A stretch of 64,000 bases of DNA from Pseudolabrys sp. (GTDB lineage Bacteria > Pseudomonadota > Alphaproteobacteria > Rhizobiales > Xanthobacteraceae), in contig JALHNV010000006.1 in NCBI GenBank assembly GCA_022843325.1, positions 1 to 64,000 of the forward strand, given 5' to 3'. The notes below the pieces were generated by a model. The model was not told where the DNA came from. It did not search any database and saw only the letters and a program-made list of their open reading frames with translations. Of the stretch, positions 1 to 9,073 are shown one piece after another (within the stretch, counting starts at the first letter, position 1; every line of letters starts with the position of its first letter). The position numbers were made by a program, and so were the translations under genes.

Positions 1-41
1 GCCGCAGCCGCAGGGCTGAGGTTCGACGCAAAAGACCGCAT

Positions 42-73
42 GAACGCCCGCCGCATGGCGGGCGTTCTGTTTT
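42..73 (+). terminator. Intrinsic terminator of a gene upstream of the window
   Basis: A perfect 11-bp stem (42-52 pairing with 57-67) closes a GCAT tetraloop and is followed by TGTTTTG. It probably ends transcription from a gene left of the window; a stop codon at 17-19 could be that gene's end, but too little of it is visible to call. Confidence 0.7.
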
Positions 74-130
74 GTGGCTTCACCGTCTCAGTCTGCTGCG
101 TTATGCGCGTTCAACCTGCGATGAATTGGC

Positions 131-853
131 ATGACCGCAAATAGCCCGAACGAAACGGCGTCCCGCTGGACCCTCGACGCCTTCCGCGCCGGCGCGCTGG
201 CGACGCTGCCGCTGATGCCGGGGCTGTTCGCCTTCAGCATGGCGTTCGGCACGGTCGCGGCCCGCAAGGGCTTTACGCTGTTCGAAACGATGGCGATGAG
301 CGGTACCGTGTTTGCCGGCATGGCGCAGATCATTGTGCTGGAAGCCTGGCCGGAACGGCTGACAGTGGCGGCCGTTATCGGTGCGGCGCTGGTTACCGGC
401 ATGGTCTGTATGCGGTTTTTGCTGATCGGCGCCAGCCTGCGGCCGTGGCTCGGCCATGAACCGGCGGTCCGAATCTATCCGACACTCTATTTGCTGACGG
501 AATCGAGCTGGCTGCTCTCGATGCGTTACCGCGCTGGCGGCGGCAATGATCCGGCCTATCTGCTCGGCAGCGGCGTGATGGTCTGGCTCGGCTGGGTGGC
601 GGCGGCGGCGCCAGGTTTCTGGCTCGGCGCCTCGATCGGCGATCCCAGCCGCTACGCCCTCGACCTCGTCATGCCGGTGTTTTTCACCGCCATGCTGGTA
701 CCGCTGTGGCGCGGTTCGCGGCGGGCGCTGAGCTGGCTGGTGGGCGGCGTCGCCGCGGTTGTCGCTTATTATCTGTTCGGCGGCTGGTGGTATGTGATGG
801 TTGGCGCTCTGGCGGGCTGCATCACCGGAGGGCTGGTCGATGATCGAGAATGA
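131..853 (+). CDS. azlC: AzlC family branched-chain amino acid exporter, large subunit
   Basis: The 240-aa protein is hydrophobic with five to six likely membrane segments and resembles AzlC/YgaZ permeases. These form the large subunit of a two-component inner-membrane exporter of branched-chain amino acids and analogues. The N-terminal region has the PLMPGLFAFSMAFG type of helix followed by a KGFTLFE turn, as expected for the family, and the length is normal. The next gene encodes the matching small AzlD subunit and overlaps this one by 14 bases, so the two are translationally coupled. The family match is clear; the actual substrate is inferred from the family. Confidence 0.85.
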   Translation: MTANSPNETASRWTLDAFRAGALATLPLMPGLFAFSMAFGTVAARKGFTLFETMAMSGTVFAGMAQIIVLEAWPERLTVAAVIGAALVTGMVCMRFLLIGASLRPWLGHEPAVRIYPTLYLLTESSWLLSMRYRAGGGNDPAYLLGSGVMVWLGWVAAAAPGFWLGASIGDPSRYALDLVMPVFFTAMLVPLWRGSRRALSWLVGGVAAVVAYYLFGGWWYVMVGALAGCITGGLVDDRE

Positions 854-1151
854 CCCGCTCGGCTTCATCGGTATCCTGGCGGCGATGACCCTTTCCGTCT
901 TTGTCATGCGTGCTGGCGGCTTCTGGCTGATCGGTCGTTTTACCCTCGGGCCGCGTGTGCACCGCATGCTCGATGCGCTGCCCGGCGCCGTGATCGCCGC
1001 GACGGTGGCGCCGATCCTGGTCAACGGCGGCGTCAGCGCCTGGCTGGCGGTCGGCGCGGCAACGCTGACCATGATCGTGGTGCGTAATGATTTCGCCGCC
1101 GTGGTAGCGGGTGTCGCTGCCGCTGCGCTGGCACGGGCGGCGGGACTGTAG
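840..1151 (+). CDS. azlD: AzlD family small subunit of the amino acid exporter
   Basis: This 103-aa membrane protein has about four hydrophobic segments and matches the AzlD/YgaH small subunit that pairs with AzlC. A longer reading from 801 is open, but the ATG at 840 is preferred: it starts inside the end of azlC (stop at 853), the usual overlapping arrangement, and gives the family's usual length. The motif RAGGFWLIGR near the N-terminus and the ALPGAVIAATVAP stretch in the middle are typical of the family. With azlC it forms a two-gene operon. Confidence 0.85.
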   Translation: MIENDPLGFIGILAAMTLSVFVMRAGGFWLIGRFTLGPRVHRMLDALPGAVIAATVAPILVNGGVSAWLAVGAATLTMIVVRNDFAAVVAGVAAAALARAAGL

Positions 1152-1175
1152 CGGCCATTCGTGCGAGCATGGGGT

Positions 1176-1889
1176 ATGCCGCTACAGAACCGCGTTTCTC
1201 CTTTCGGCGCCCTGTTCATCTCGCCCGCGCGCGGCACGCTGATGGGCAATCGCGGCGGCCGGCTGCATGGCGCCGACAGGACACTGAGTTCGCGGCGCTG
1301 GACGTCGAAGCAGTGGATCTGCTGCAGGCTTGATTTCAACAATCGCCGGCGCACCGTCTGGGGCAACAGCTACACCGAATTGTTCTTTCTCGACGAAGTC
1401 ACCGCCTTCGCGGCCGGTCATCGGCCCTGCTTCGAATGCCGGCGGCAGGAGGCCGAGAGCTTCGCTCAGTTTTTCATGGCCAATGACCCGAACCCCGCTC
1501 ATTCCCGCGAAAGCGGGAATCCAGAGCGTGCTTTGCTATGGCATCAGTCTGTTGCCCTGGGTCCCCGCTTTTGCGGGGACGAGCGGAAGAAAGTGACGCG
1601 TGCCACCGCCGCCGCCATGGATGCGGTGCTGCATGCCGAGCGGTGCAACGGCAAAGCCAAGCGCACGCACCAACGCAGCCTCGACGAACTGCCCGACGGC
1701 ACCATGATCGCGCTCCGCGGCGAAGCCTTCGCGGTGCGCGGCGGACAATTACTGCCGTGGATGCCATCGGGGTACGCGGCGGCCCAGCCGCGTCCGCGCG
1801 GCTCCAACATTGCCGTGCTGACGCCGCCGTCGATATTGGCTGTGCTGAGGCAGGGCTACGCGCCGCTCTGGCACCTGAGCGCGGGGTGA
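1176..1889 (+). CDS. Unnamed conserved protein with an HRPCFECRR motif, interrupted in frame by a palindromic repeat
   Basis: A 237-aa soluble protein of unknown function. It carries cysteine-rich signatures (WICC near residue 45, HRPCFECRR near residue 85) that could bind a metal or be redox active; that is inference. The ATG at 1176 is chosen over the GTG at 1161 because MPLQNRVSPFG looks like a natural N-terminus. Residues about 108-138 are encoded by a repeat element (1497-1586) also found elsewhere in the window, and the reading frame stays open through it. Either the protein tolerates a roughly 30-residue insert or the gene is on its way to decay. It is convergent with the MFS gene, with the two stops one base apart. 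Confidence 0.65.
   Translation: MPLQNRVSPFGALFISPARGTLMGNRGGRLHGADRTLSSRRWTSKQWICCRLDFNNRRRTVWGNSYTELFFLDEVTAFAAGHRPCFECRRQEAESFAQFFMANDPNPAHSRESGNPERALLWHQSVALGPRFCGDERKKVTRATAAAMDAVLHAERCNGKAKRTHQRSLDELPDGTMIALRGEAFAVRGGQLLPWMPSGYAAAQPRPRGSNIAVLTPPSILAVLRQGYAPLWHLSAG
1497..1586. repeat. Palindromic repeat family A, copy 1 (inside a coding sequence)
   Basis: Two hairpin arms, 1501-1520 (ATTCCCGC, GAAA, GCGGGAAT) and 1561-1580 (GTCCCCGC, TTTT, GCGGGGAC), are separated by about 40 bases and flanked by CGCTC and GAGCG. Near-identical arms recur at 40957-41042 and 61551-61650, where they are intergenic. The peptide it encodes contains SRESGNP. Confidence 0.85.
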
Positions 1890-1890
1890 A

Positions 1891-3099
1891 CTACGCCGCC
1901 TCTATCGGGCTCGCCGGCGCGGGCGGGCTGACATTGGGCCAGTTGATCGCGACGATGGTCGCCATAATCGCCAGCATGATCACGTTCATGGCGACGCAGG
2001 CGATCCAGCCGGCCAGCACCCATGCGAGACCGCCGGCGGCGGCGCCAAAGCTGCCTCCGAGATAGAAGCTTGTGACGTAGAGACCGACCGCGGACGACCG
2101 GCCGGCCCTGGCGGTGATGGTGACATAGCTGGTCGAAACCGCCTGACACAACAGGCCGCAGGCGGCGCCGACGGTCAGCCCCAGCAGGATCAGCCACAGT
2201 GGATCGCCCAGCGTCAGCAGCATGCCGGCGATCCAGAGGAAGATGGTGCCGATGACGAAATGGCGGCGCCCGAAGCGGCCGACCGCCCAGCCGGTCAGCG
2301 GCGCCAATGCAGCGCCGACAAGATAGACGACGAAAATACCGCCCAGCATGGTGGCCGACAGATTGTAGGGCGGCGCGGCCAGGCGAAAATTGATGAAGGT
2401 GAACGTCAGAATGAAATTGAACATCACGCCGAAGCCGACGGCGTAGGTCGCCAGCAGCAGCGGGTTGCGGAAGTGCTGCAGCATCTGTCTGGCCGATGCC
2501 AGCAGACCTTCCGACTTCAGGAATTTGCGTTCGCGCGGCAGCAGCATCCAGATGGCGACGGCGCCGGCGAAAGAAAACATGGCCACGGTAATAAAGGCAT
2601 AACGCCAGCCGAACAGGTCGGCGAGGATGCCGGAAACGAATCGCCCGCTGAAGCCGCCGAGGCTGGCGCCCGAGGTGTAGACGCCGGCGGCGACGGTCGC
2701 CTCGTGCGGCGCCAGCTCGTCGCCGATATAGGCGATCATGACGGCGAACACGCCCGGCGCCGCCAGGCCCTGCACGAAGCGCCAGAAGATCATCGATGAT
2801 AGATTTGGCGATAACGCCACCATCACCGTCGGAATCGCCAGCATGACCATGGCCACGACGATCACGCGCTTGCGGCCGAGCACATCGGCGACGGTACCTG
2901 CGAACGGCGCGATCAGCGCGACGGCCAGCGTACTCGCCGTCATAATGGTGGCGATCTCGGCCGGACCGACGCCGAATTCCTGTGCCAGCAGCGGCAGGAT
3001 GGCCTGCGGCGAGTACATGTTGACGAAGGTGCAGTAGCCCGCGAGCCCGATCGCCAGATGGCGGGCGAATACATGCGGGTTCGGCACAACGGCTGTCAT
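1891..3099 (-). CDS. MFS transporter (YnfM-like, 12 TM)
   Basis: The 402-aa protein is a major facilitator permease. About 12 hydrophobic helices are visible, along with the cytoplasmic-loop motif between TM2 and TM3 (GTVADVLGRKRVI). The motif is repeated in weaker form in the second half (GWAVGRFGRRHF). The N-terminus, with SPQAILPLLAQEF, resembles the YnfM/arabinose-efflux-like proton antiporters. The substrate cannot be deduced. The ATG at 3099 is chosen because it precedes the first helix closely; a longer reading to 3142 adds only arginine-rich sequence from another frame's composition. No linked regulator is seen. Confidence 0.85.
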   Translation of the reverse strand: MTAVVPNPHVFARHLAIGLAGYCTFVNMYSPQAILPLLAQEFGVGPAEIATIMTASTLAVALIAPFAGTVADVLGRKRVIVVAMVMLAIPTVMVALSPNLSSMIFWRFVQGLAAPGVFAVMIAYIGDELAPHEATVAAGVYTSGASLGGFSGRFVSGILADLFGWRYAFITVAMFSFAGAVAIWMLLPRERKFLKSEGLLASARQMLQHFRNPLLLATYAVGFGVMFNFILTFTFINFRLAAPPYNLSATMLGGIFVVYLVGAALAPLTGWAVGRFGRRHFVIGTIFLWIAGMLLTLGDPLWLILLGLTVGAACGLLCQAVSTSYVTITARAGRSSAVGLYVTSFYLGGSFGAAAGGLAWVLAGWIACVAMNVIMLAIMATIVAINWPNVSPPAPASPIEAA

Positions 3100-3232
3100 C
3101 GGGTCCCTTGTTGCGTGAGCGCAGCCCGCGCGGCGGCGTCAACGAGCGGTCGCGAAGCTATGCATGGGATAGGGCGGTATCGCCAAGGAAAAACCGGGCG
3201 GAGCAGCGGGGCGTATAGCGCATAGCTGCTGG

Positions 3233-4759
3233 TTAAAGCTTTAGCGCAGATTTGGCGCGCGCGAGCGTGTCGGCAGGTGTTCCGGAGGCATCGACCTTTT
3301 CCCAGTCCAGGGTACCGAGGTCGTACTGTTCCTGCGCACGCGCGACGGTCGCGTCGGCGTCGGATGCATCGCCTGTGCGCCCCCCAACGCGGGCGATGCG
3401 AACGGTGAGGTCGGCGGTCAGGAACAGGCCATGGAACGAGCCGGGCCCGGCAGCCCGGGCAATATCGGCGCGTTCGGACGGCGCGGCGAACACGGCATCG
3501 ACCAGAGCCGAATGGCCGGCTGCCAGCACCCGGCGTGCCTTTTCCGCAAGCCGCTGATACACCTTCGCGGTCGCCTCGCGGCTGTAGGCGGTTTCCGGCA
3601 GGCGGTCGGTTTCACCGGCGCCGAACAGCACCTTGCGCTCGACATCGCTGCGCAGCCACACCGCGCCCGGCAAGGGCGGCAATTCGGCGGCGAGCGACCG
3701 CGCCAGCACCGACTTGCCGGTGCCGGACAGACCACCGACGGCGACCAGAACCGGATTCCGCCGTTGCAGAAGATCCGTCGCCAGCGCGAGGTAATCGCCG
3801 GCATTCTGCACAATCCCGGCGTCGTCCGCCTCGTTGGCGAGGCGTGCGGCCGTGACTTTGGCGCGGATCGCCGCGCGCACCGACATGAACAGCGGCAGCG
3901 CCGCCAGCGCGTCGAGATCGGCGTCGCGCTGGGTTTCGGTGAGATAGCGGTTGAGCACAATCGTCGCGGCCGCGTGAAGCCCGCGTTCGACCAAATCCAT
4001 CAGCAGGAAGGCGAGGTCATACAGCACGTCGCCGGTGGCGATTTTGTCGTCGAACTCGATGGCGTCGAACAGCACCGGCTTGCCTTCGATCAGTACGATG
4101 TTGCCGAGATGCAGGTCGCCGTGACACCGCCGTACCAGACCAGCACGCTGGCGTTCGCCGAGCAGGGACTGGATGGCGGTCAACGCCCGGCGTGTCTCTC
4201 CCGCCAGTGCATCGACCGCGTCCTGCGGAAACAGTGCGGGATATTGATGCAGCTCGGTCTCGTTCTGCTTAGCGACATTTTCCAGTGCCGCGGCGAAGTC
4301 GAAAGCGTCGATGACCGGCGCCGTGGCATGCGCCTGCGCCACCGCGCGTCCCAGCGCATCGGCCAGCGCCGCGTCAATCCTGCCTGCATCCGCCAGATGG
4401 TCGAGCGTCTGGCTCTCGTCGAAACGGCCCATCTCCACCGCCCATTCGACCGGTTCGCCCTGGCCGCCGATGGCGAGGCTGCCGCCGGCTTCGCGGGTGA
4501 TCGCCACGACGCCGTGATAGATCGCCGGTGCATAAAGACGGTTGACGGCGATCTCGGCGTCGCAGGCGGCTTTGCGTTTCGCCAGCGTCGAATAATCGAG
4601 AAACGGGAAACGCACCGCGCGTTTGACCTTGAGCGCACGATCGCCCGCCAGGAACACCACCGCCGCATGGGTATCGATCCTTGCCACATCGCCGCCGCCG
4701 TGGCTGTCGCGGCGGGCGAGAAAATCGAAGACGTCGGATTGTGCGGTGTCGCTCGTCAT
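3233..4759 (-). CDS. Aminoglycoside-phosphotransferase-like domain fused to an AAA/zeta-type kinase
   Basis: The 508-aa protein joins two modules. The N-terminal half is an APH-like kinase domain with the catalytic HGDLHLGN motif near residue 215 and a following IEFD metal-binding aspartate. The C-terminal half is a P-loop kinase with GLSGTGKS near residue 340. The architecture matches COG2187 plus COG0645 fusion proteins found in many proteobacteria, whose substrate is unknown. The start at 4759 is preferred over 4957: MTSDTAQSDVF begins the conserved part, and the added N-terminus is low-complexity arginine-rich. It is divergent from the GH15 gene, and no function in sugar metabolism is proven. 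Confidence 0.8.
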   Translation of the reverse strand: MTSDTAQSDVFDFLARRDSHGGGDVARIDTHAAVVFLAGDRALKVKRAVRFPFLDYSTLAKRKAACDAEIAVNRLYAPAIYHGVVAITREAGGSLAIGGQGEPVEWAVEMGRFDESQTLDHLADAGRIDAALADALGRAVAQAHATAPVIDAFDFAAALENVAKQNETELHQYPALFPQDAVDALAGETRRALTAIQSLLGERQRAGLVRRCHGDLHLGNIVLIEGKPVLFDAIEFDDKIATGDVLYDLAFLLMDLVERGLHAAATIVLNRYLTETQRDADLDALAALPLFMSVRAAIRAKVTAARLANEADDAGIVQNAGDYLALATDLLQRRNPVLVAVGGLSGTGKSVLARSLAAELPPLPGAVWLRSDVERKVLFGAGETDRLPETAYSREATAKVYQRLAEKARRVLAAGHSALVDAVFAAPSERADIARAAGPGSFHGLFLTADLTVRIARVGGRTGDASDADATVARAQEQYDLGTLDWEKVDASGTPADTLARAKSALKL

Positions 4760-4970
4760 GTCGTCTTTCAATTGCAACTCAAGTTCAATTTCCCTCGCGC
4801 AGAACGGTTCCCGCAACGCCTGACCGTTATGGCGACGAATACGCCGCAGCGCGCGGCGGGTTGACCGAGCCGCATTCCGCATTATGTCATGCTGCGGGAC
4901 ATCGTCACGGCACCGCCGCGGCAACAGGTATCGGCGCGCGTCCTGGCGCATCGGCAATAAGCGGGGCGCG

Positions 4971-6809
4971 TTGACCTCACCGATCGAAGACTACGCCATG
5001 ATTGGCGATCTCGGCACCGCCGCGCTGGTCGCCCGCAACGGTTCGATCGACTGGCTGTGCTGGCCGCGATTCGATTCCGACGCGTGCTTCTCGGCGCTGC
5101 TCGGTACGCGCGATCACGGCCGCTGGCAGATTGCGGCCACCGATGCATCCGCCATGGTGACGCGGCGCTACCGGCCCAACACGCTGATCCTGGAAACCCG
5201 CTTCGAGACGGCCACGGGCGCTGCGACCGTGATCGACTTCATGCCGCCGCGCGACGGCAATTCGCATCTGATGCGGCTGGTGGTCGGCGAGCGCGGCCAT
5301 GTCGACTTCCACAGTGAGATGATCCTGCGCTTCGGCTACGGCACCACCGTGCCCTGGGTGACGCGCATGGACGCACACACGCTGCGCGCCATCGCCGGCC
5401 CGGAGATGGTGGTGCTGCGCACGCCAGCGCGGATGCATGGCGAGAATCTGATGACAGTCGGCGACTTCACCGTCGCGGCCGGTGAAGCCGTGCCCTTCGC
5501 GCTGACCTTCGTGATGTCGCATGAGGTGCTGCCCGAGCCCGTCGATGTCGAAACGAGCCTGCGGGCGACCGAGGCGTTCTGGACCGAATGGGCAGGCCGC
5601 AACCAGATCGACTGTCCGTGGAACGAGGCGGTGGTGCGGTCGCTGATCACGCTGAAGGCGCTGACCTTTGCGCCGACCGGCGGCATGGTGGCGGCGCCGA
5701 CCACATCGCTGCCGGAACGGATCGGCGGCGAGCGTAACTGGGACTACCGCTTCTGCTGGCTGCGCGACGCCACCCTGACACTGCTGGCGCTGATGAACGC
5801 CGGCTATTACGACGAAGCGCGGCTCTGGCACGATTGGCTGCTGCGCGCCGCCGCCGGCAGCCCCCGGCAAATCCAGATCATGTACGGCATTCGCGGCGAA
5901 CGGCGGCTGACCGAATGGGAGGTGACGTGGCTGCCGGGCTACGAGAATTCGAAGCCGGTGCGGATCGGCAATGGCGCCCACAACCAGTTGCAGCTCGATA
6001 TCTTCGGCGAGGTGATGGACGCCCTGCATCAGGCGCGCCAGGGCGGCATCGGGCCTCATGAGGCGGGTTGGGATCTCGAGCGCGCGCTGCTGCTGCATCT
6101 CGAGGAAATCTGGTTCGAACCGGACGAAGGCATCTGGGAAGTGCGCAGCGGCCGCGAGCATTTCACCCACTCGAAAGTGATGGCCTGGGTCGCCTTCGAC
6201 CGCGCCATCAAGAGCGCGGTCGAGCACAATCTGCCTGGCGATATCGCACGCTGGCGTGAACTGCGCGCCCGCATTCACAAGGATGTCTGCGACAACGGCT
6301 TCGATGCCGAGTTGGGCAGCTTCGTGCGCATTTATGGCACCAGGGAACTCGATGCGAGCCTGTTGCTGTTGCCCGAACTCGGCTTCCTGCCGCCGGAAGA
6401 CCCGCGCATTCGCGGCACCATCGAGGCGGTCGAGCGAACGCTCTCTGTTGACGGTTTGGTGCGCCGTTATGACACCGCGAAATCCGAAGACGGCTTGCCG
6501 GGCGACGAGGGCGTCTTCCTGGCCTGCAGTTTCTGGCTGGCCGATGCCTATCTGATGCTCGGGCGGCACGACGACGCTGTAAAGCTGTTCGAGCGGCTGT
6601 TGTCGCTGCGCAACGACGTCGGCCTGCTCAGCGAGGAATACGAGCCGCGCTCGCGCCGCCAGGTCGGCAATTTCCCGCAGGCCTTCTCCCATCTGGCGCT
6701 GGTCAATACCGCCAGCAATCTCGCCCATTACCGCAAGCCGGCGGAGCAGCGCTCCGAGCATAGCGTCGCGGCGCGCCCGCCGGCACGCGTGCTGGATCCG
6801 GCGAAATAG
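4971..6809 (+). CDS. Glycoside hydrolase family 15 protein (glucoamylase or trehalase-like)
   Basis: A 612-aa cytoplasmic GH15 enzyme with no signal peptide. The N-terminus reads SPIEDYAMIGDLGTAALV, then NGSIDWLCWPRFDS, which is highly typical of bacterial GH15 proteins. The (alpha/alpha)6 barrel follows, with NWDYRFCWLRDA in the middle and the C-terminal block YEPRSRRQVGNFPQAFSH containing the likely catalytic-base glutamate region. Family members hydrolyse alpha-glucosidic bonds of maltodextrin or trehalose; which applies here is unclear. The TTG at 4971 is my start choice because it keeps the conserved SPIEDY block; the first ATG in that block is at 4998, and a longer ATG reading from 4884 adds unrelated arginine-rich residues. 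Confidence 0.85.
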   Translation: MTSPIEDYAMIGDLGTAALVARNGSIDWLCWPRFDSDACFSALLGTRDHGRWQIAATDASAMVTRRYRPNTLILETRFETATGAATVIDFMPPRDGNSHLMRLVVGERGHVDFHSEMILRFGYGTTVPWVTRMDAHTLRAIAGPEMVVLRTPARMHGENLMTVGDFTVAAGEAVPFALTFVMSHEVLPEPVDVETSLRATEAFWTEWAGRNQIDCPWNEAVVRSLITLKALTFAPTGGMVAAPTTSLPERIGGERNWDYRFCWLRDATLTLLALMNAGYYDEARLWHDWLLRAAAGSPRQIQIMYGIRGERRLTEWEVTWLPGYENSKPVRIGNGAHNQLQLDIFGEVMDALHQARQGGIGPHEAGWDLERALLLHLEEIWFEPDEGIWEVRSGREHFTHSKVMAWVAFDRAIKSAVEHNLPGDIARWRELRARIHKDVCDNGFDAELGSFVRIYGTRELDASLLLLPELGFLPPEDPRIRGTIEAVERTLSVDGLVRRYDTAKSEDGLPGDEGVFLACSFWLADAYLMLGRHDDAVKLFERLLSLRNDVGLLSEEYEPRSRRQVGNFPQAFSHLALVNTASNLAHYRKPAEQRSEHSVAARPPARVLDPAK

Positions 6810-6907
6810 ACGCTCTGGGTTGCGCGACAAGTCTATTGACCGGTACCCCGCTGGCCGGGAGAGTGCGCGCATCGCCGCGGCCAAGCGGCAACCCAAGGGA
6901 GGCGCGC

Positions 6908-7249
6908 GTGCTGCTGGATGTCCGGACCTACAAGACCCTGCCTGGCCGCGTGCCGGCGCAACTCGAACTCTACAAAAAATACGGCTATCCGGTGCAGCTT
7001 CGCTATATGGGCGAGCCGCTGTGCTACGCCGCGGCCGAAAGCGGCGAACTGAATATTTTCACCCATATCTGGGTCTACGAAAGCGCCGCCGACCGCGAAG
7101 CCAAGCGCGCCAGGATGCAGGCCGATCCGGACTGGAAGGTCTACATCGCGGAGAACCTCAAGGCCGGCAACATCATCGAGCAGCGGACTTGCCTGATGAC
7201 GCCGGCGTCGTTTGCGCCGCCGATCCCGATGCCGAAGATCATTCCGTAA
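6908..7249 (+). CDS. NIPSNAP family protein
   Basis: The 113-aa ferredoxin-like-fold protein begins at a GTG with an excellent ribosome binding site, AAGGGAGG, five bases upstream. It starts with LLDVRTYKTLPGRVPAQLEL and ends with a CLMTPASFAP tail, the pattern of single-domain bacterial NIPSNAP proteins. These are small cytoplasmic proteins of poorly defined biochemical role, often next to catabolic enzymes. The ThDP-dependent enzyme starts 71 bases downstream on the same strand, so co-transcription is plausible, although a hairpin lies between them. Confidence 0.8.
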   Translation: MLLDVRTYKTLPGRVPAQLELYKKYGYPVQLRYMGEPLCYAAAESGELNIFTHIWVYESAADREAKRARMQADPDWKVYIAENLKAGNIIEQRTCLMTPASFAPPIPMPKIIP

Positions 7250-7257
7250 GCTACGCG

Positions 7258-7285
7258 TCCCTCTCTTCGCTTGCGGGGAGAGGGA
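7258..7285. repeat. Short inverted repeat between the NIPSNAP and ThDP enzyme genes
   Basis: TCCCTCTC at 7258-7265 pairs with GAGAGGGA at 7278-7285 around TTCGCTTGCGGG. No U-tract follows directly (CTTTTGC comes about 8 bases later), so it could be a weak terminator, an mRNA-processing hairpin or a degenerate repeat unit. Confidence 0.45.
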
Positions 7286-7320
7286 AGCGACCTTTTGCAA
7301 TCGCACCTGGAAGTACATCG

Positions 7321-9003
7321 ATGGCCTCGAACGACGGCTCACGCACTGGCGGTGAAATTCTGGTCGATCAGTTGGCGATCCACGGCGTGCAGAACGTCTT
7401 CTGCGTGCCCGGCGAAAGCTATCTGGCGGCGCTCGATGCGTTTTACGACCGCAAGATCGCGCTGACCGTCTGCCGCCACGAAGGCGCCGCATCCTGCATG
7501 GCCGAAGCCGTGGGCAAGACCACCGGCCGGCCCGGCATCTGCTTCGTCACGCGCGGGCCGGGCGCCACCAATGCCTCGGCCGGCATTCATATCGCCAGCC
7601 AGGATTCCTCGCCGATGATTGTGTTCGTCGGCCAGGTCGGCCGCCACATGCGCGAGCGCGAGGCATTCCAGGAACTGGACTACCGCGCCGTGTTCGGCAC
7701 CATGACCAAGTGGGCGACCGAGATCGACGACGCGGCGCGCATTCCCGAACTGGTGTCGCGCGCCTTCCACGTCGCCTGCAACGGCCGGCCCGGCCCGGTG
7801 GTGATCGCGCTGCCGGAGGACATGCTGACCGATCGCGTCACCGTGCCGGACGCGACCGCCTTCGAGCCGGTGGAGATGTGGCCAGGGCTTAATGACATGA
7901 GCCGGCTGCAGAAGCTGCTGTGGGCCTCCAAGCGGCCGATCGTGCTGGCCGGCGGCAGCCGCTGGTCGGAAGCGGCGGTGGCGGCGCTGGCGCGTTTCGC
8001 CGAGCGGTTCGACCTGCCGGTTGCCACCACCTTCCGTCGCGGCCATCTCTTTGACGCGCTGCATCGTTGCTACGCCGGCGATGTCGGCATCGGACCGAAC
8101 CCGAAGCTGCTGGCGCGCGTCAAGGGCGCCGACCTGGTGCTGATGATCGGCTCGCGCATGAGCGAGATGGCGTCGCAGAGCTACACGCTGTTCGACATTC
8201 CGGAGCCGCAGATGAAGCTGGTGCATGTGCACCCGGGTCCGGAAGAGCTCGGCCGCGTCTATCATCCGCATCTGGCCATCAACGCCGCGCCGACCGCCTT
8301 CTGCTCGGCGCTGGAAGGGCTGCAGCCGCCGAACGACATCCCGTGGAAAGGCGAGGCCGATACGGCGCACGCCGACTACATGGCCTGGACCGAGAAGGCG
8401 ACCCCGGTGCCGGGCAAGGTCAATCTCGGCGAGGTGATCGTCTGGCTGAGCAACAACCTGCCGCCGGAATCGATCATCACCAACGGCGCCGGCAACTTCG
8501 CCGGCTGGATCCATCGCTTCTACCGCTTCCGCAAGTTCGCCACCCATGTCGGGCCGACCTCGGGCTCGATGGGCTACGGCTTTCCGGCGGCGATGGCGAT
8601 GAAGACGCTGCATCCCGATCGCGCCGTGGTGTGCGTCGCCGGTGACGGCGACTTCATGATGACCGGGCAGGATTTCGCCACCGCGGTTCAGTACAATCTG
8701 CCGGTGATCGTCGTCATCTCCGACAACGGCGTCTACGGCACCATCCGCATGCATCAGGAGCGCGAATATCCGGGGCGCGAGATCGCCACGGCGCTGCGCA
8801 ATCCGGACTTCGTCGCTTATGCCAAGGCGTTCGGCGGCTTCGGCGTGCTGGTGGAAAAGACCGCCGATTTCCCCGCCGCTTTCGCCGCCGCGCAGGCGTC
8901 GGGCCTGCCGTCGATCATCCATCTCAAGGTCGACCCGGAAGCCATCTCGCCGACGGCGACGCTGACTGCCATCCGCGAAAAAGCGCTGGCCAAAGGCGGC
9001 TGA
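7321..9003 (+). CDS. Thiamine diphosphate-dependent enzyme, acetolactate synthase-like
   Basis: A 560-aa protein with the three-domain layout of the acetolactate synthase/benzoylformate decarboxylase family. The N-terminal pyrimidine-binding domain has the conserved cofactor-activating Glu54 in CRHEGAAS and the GPGATNAS loop. A central Rossmann-like domain follows, then a C-terminal pyrophosphate domain with GDGDFMMTGQ and the downstream NGVYG (metal and ThDP binding). It lacks a nearby small subunit (ilvN), so biosynthetic acetolactate synthase is less likely than a catabolic decarboxylase or carboligase; substrate unknown. The ATG at 7321 gives the usual family length; the longer reading from 6820 overlaps the NIPSNAP gene in another frame. 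Confidence 0.82.
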   Translation: MASNDGSRTGGEILVDQLAIHGVQNVFCVPGESYLAALDAFYDRKIALTVCRHEGAASCMAEAVGKTTGRPGICFVTRGPGATNASAGIHIASQDSSPMIVFVGQVGRHMREREAFQELDYRAVFGTMTKWATEIDDAARIPELVSRAFHVACNGRPGPVVIALPEDMLTDRVTVPDATAFEPVEMWPGLNDMSRLQKLLWASKRPIVLAGGSRWSEAAVAALARFAERFDLPVATTFRRGHLFDALHRCYAGDVGIGPNPKLLARVKGADLVLMIGSRMSEMASQSYTLFDIPEPQMKLVHVHPGPEELGRVYHPHLAINAAPTAFCSALEGLQPPNDIPWKGEADTAHADYMAWTEKATPVPGKVNLGEVIVWLSNNLPPESIITNGAGNFAGWIHRFYRFRKFATHVGPTSGSMGYGFPAAMAMKTLHPDRAVVCVAGDGDFMMTGQDFATAVQYNLPVIVVISDNGVYGTIRMHQEREYPGREIATALRNPDFVAYAKAFGGFGVLVEKTADFPAAFAAAQASGLPSIIHLKVDPEAISPTATLTAIREKALAKGG

Positions 9004-9073
9004 CACGGGAGTTTAACGAGGCGCTCCTGCCGAGCTTGTTTCTCAGGCGCAAGAATCCTGCTAAAATCCAGAT

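Noticed and set aside
1..19. End of an upstream gene with a stop at 17-19
   Set aside because: Only six codons are visible, so the frame cannot be supported; only the hairpin terminator at 42-73 is called.
3431..4864. 477-aa plus-strand frame opposite the phosphotransferase/kinase gene
   Set aside because: Composition-biased shadow without motifs; the minus-strand protein has clear APH and P-loop motifs.
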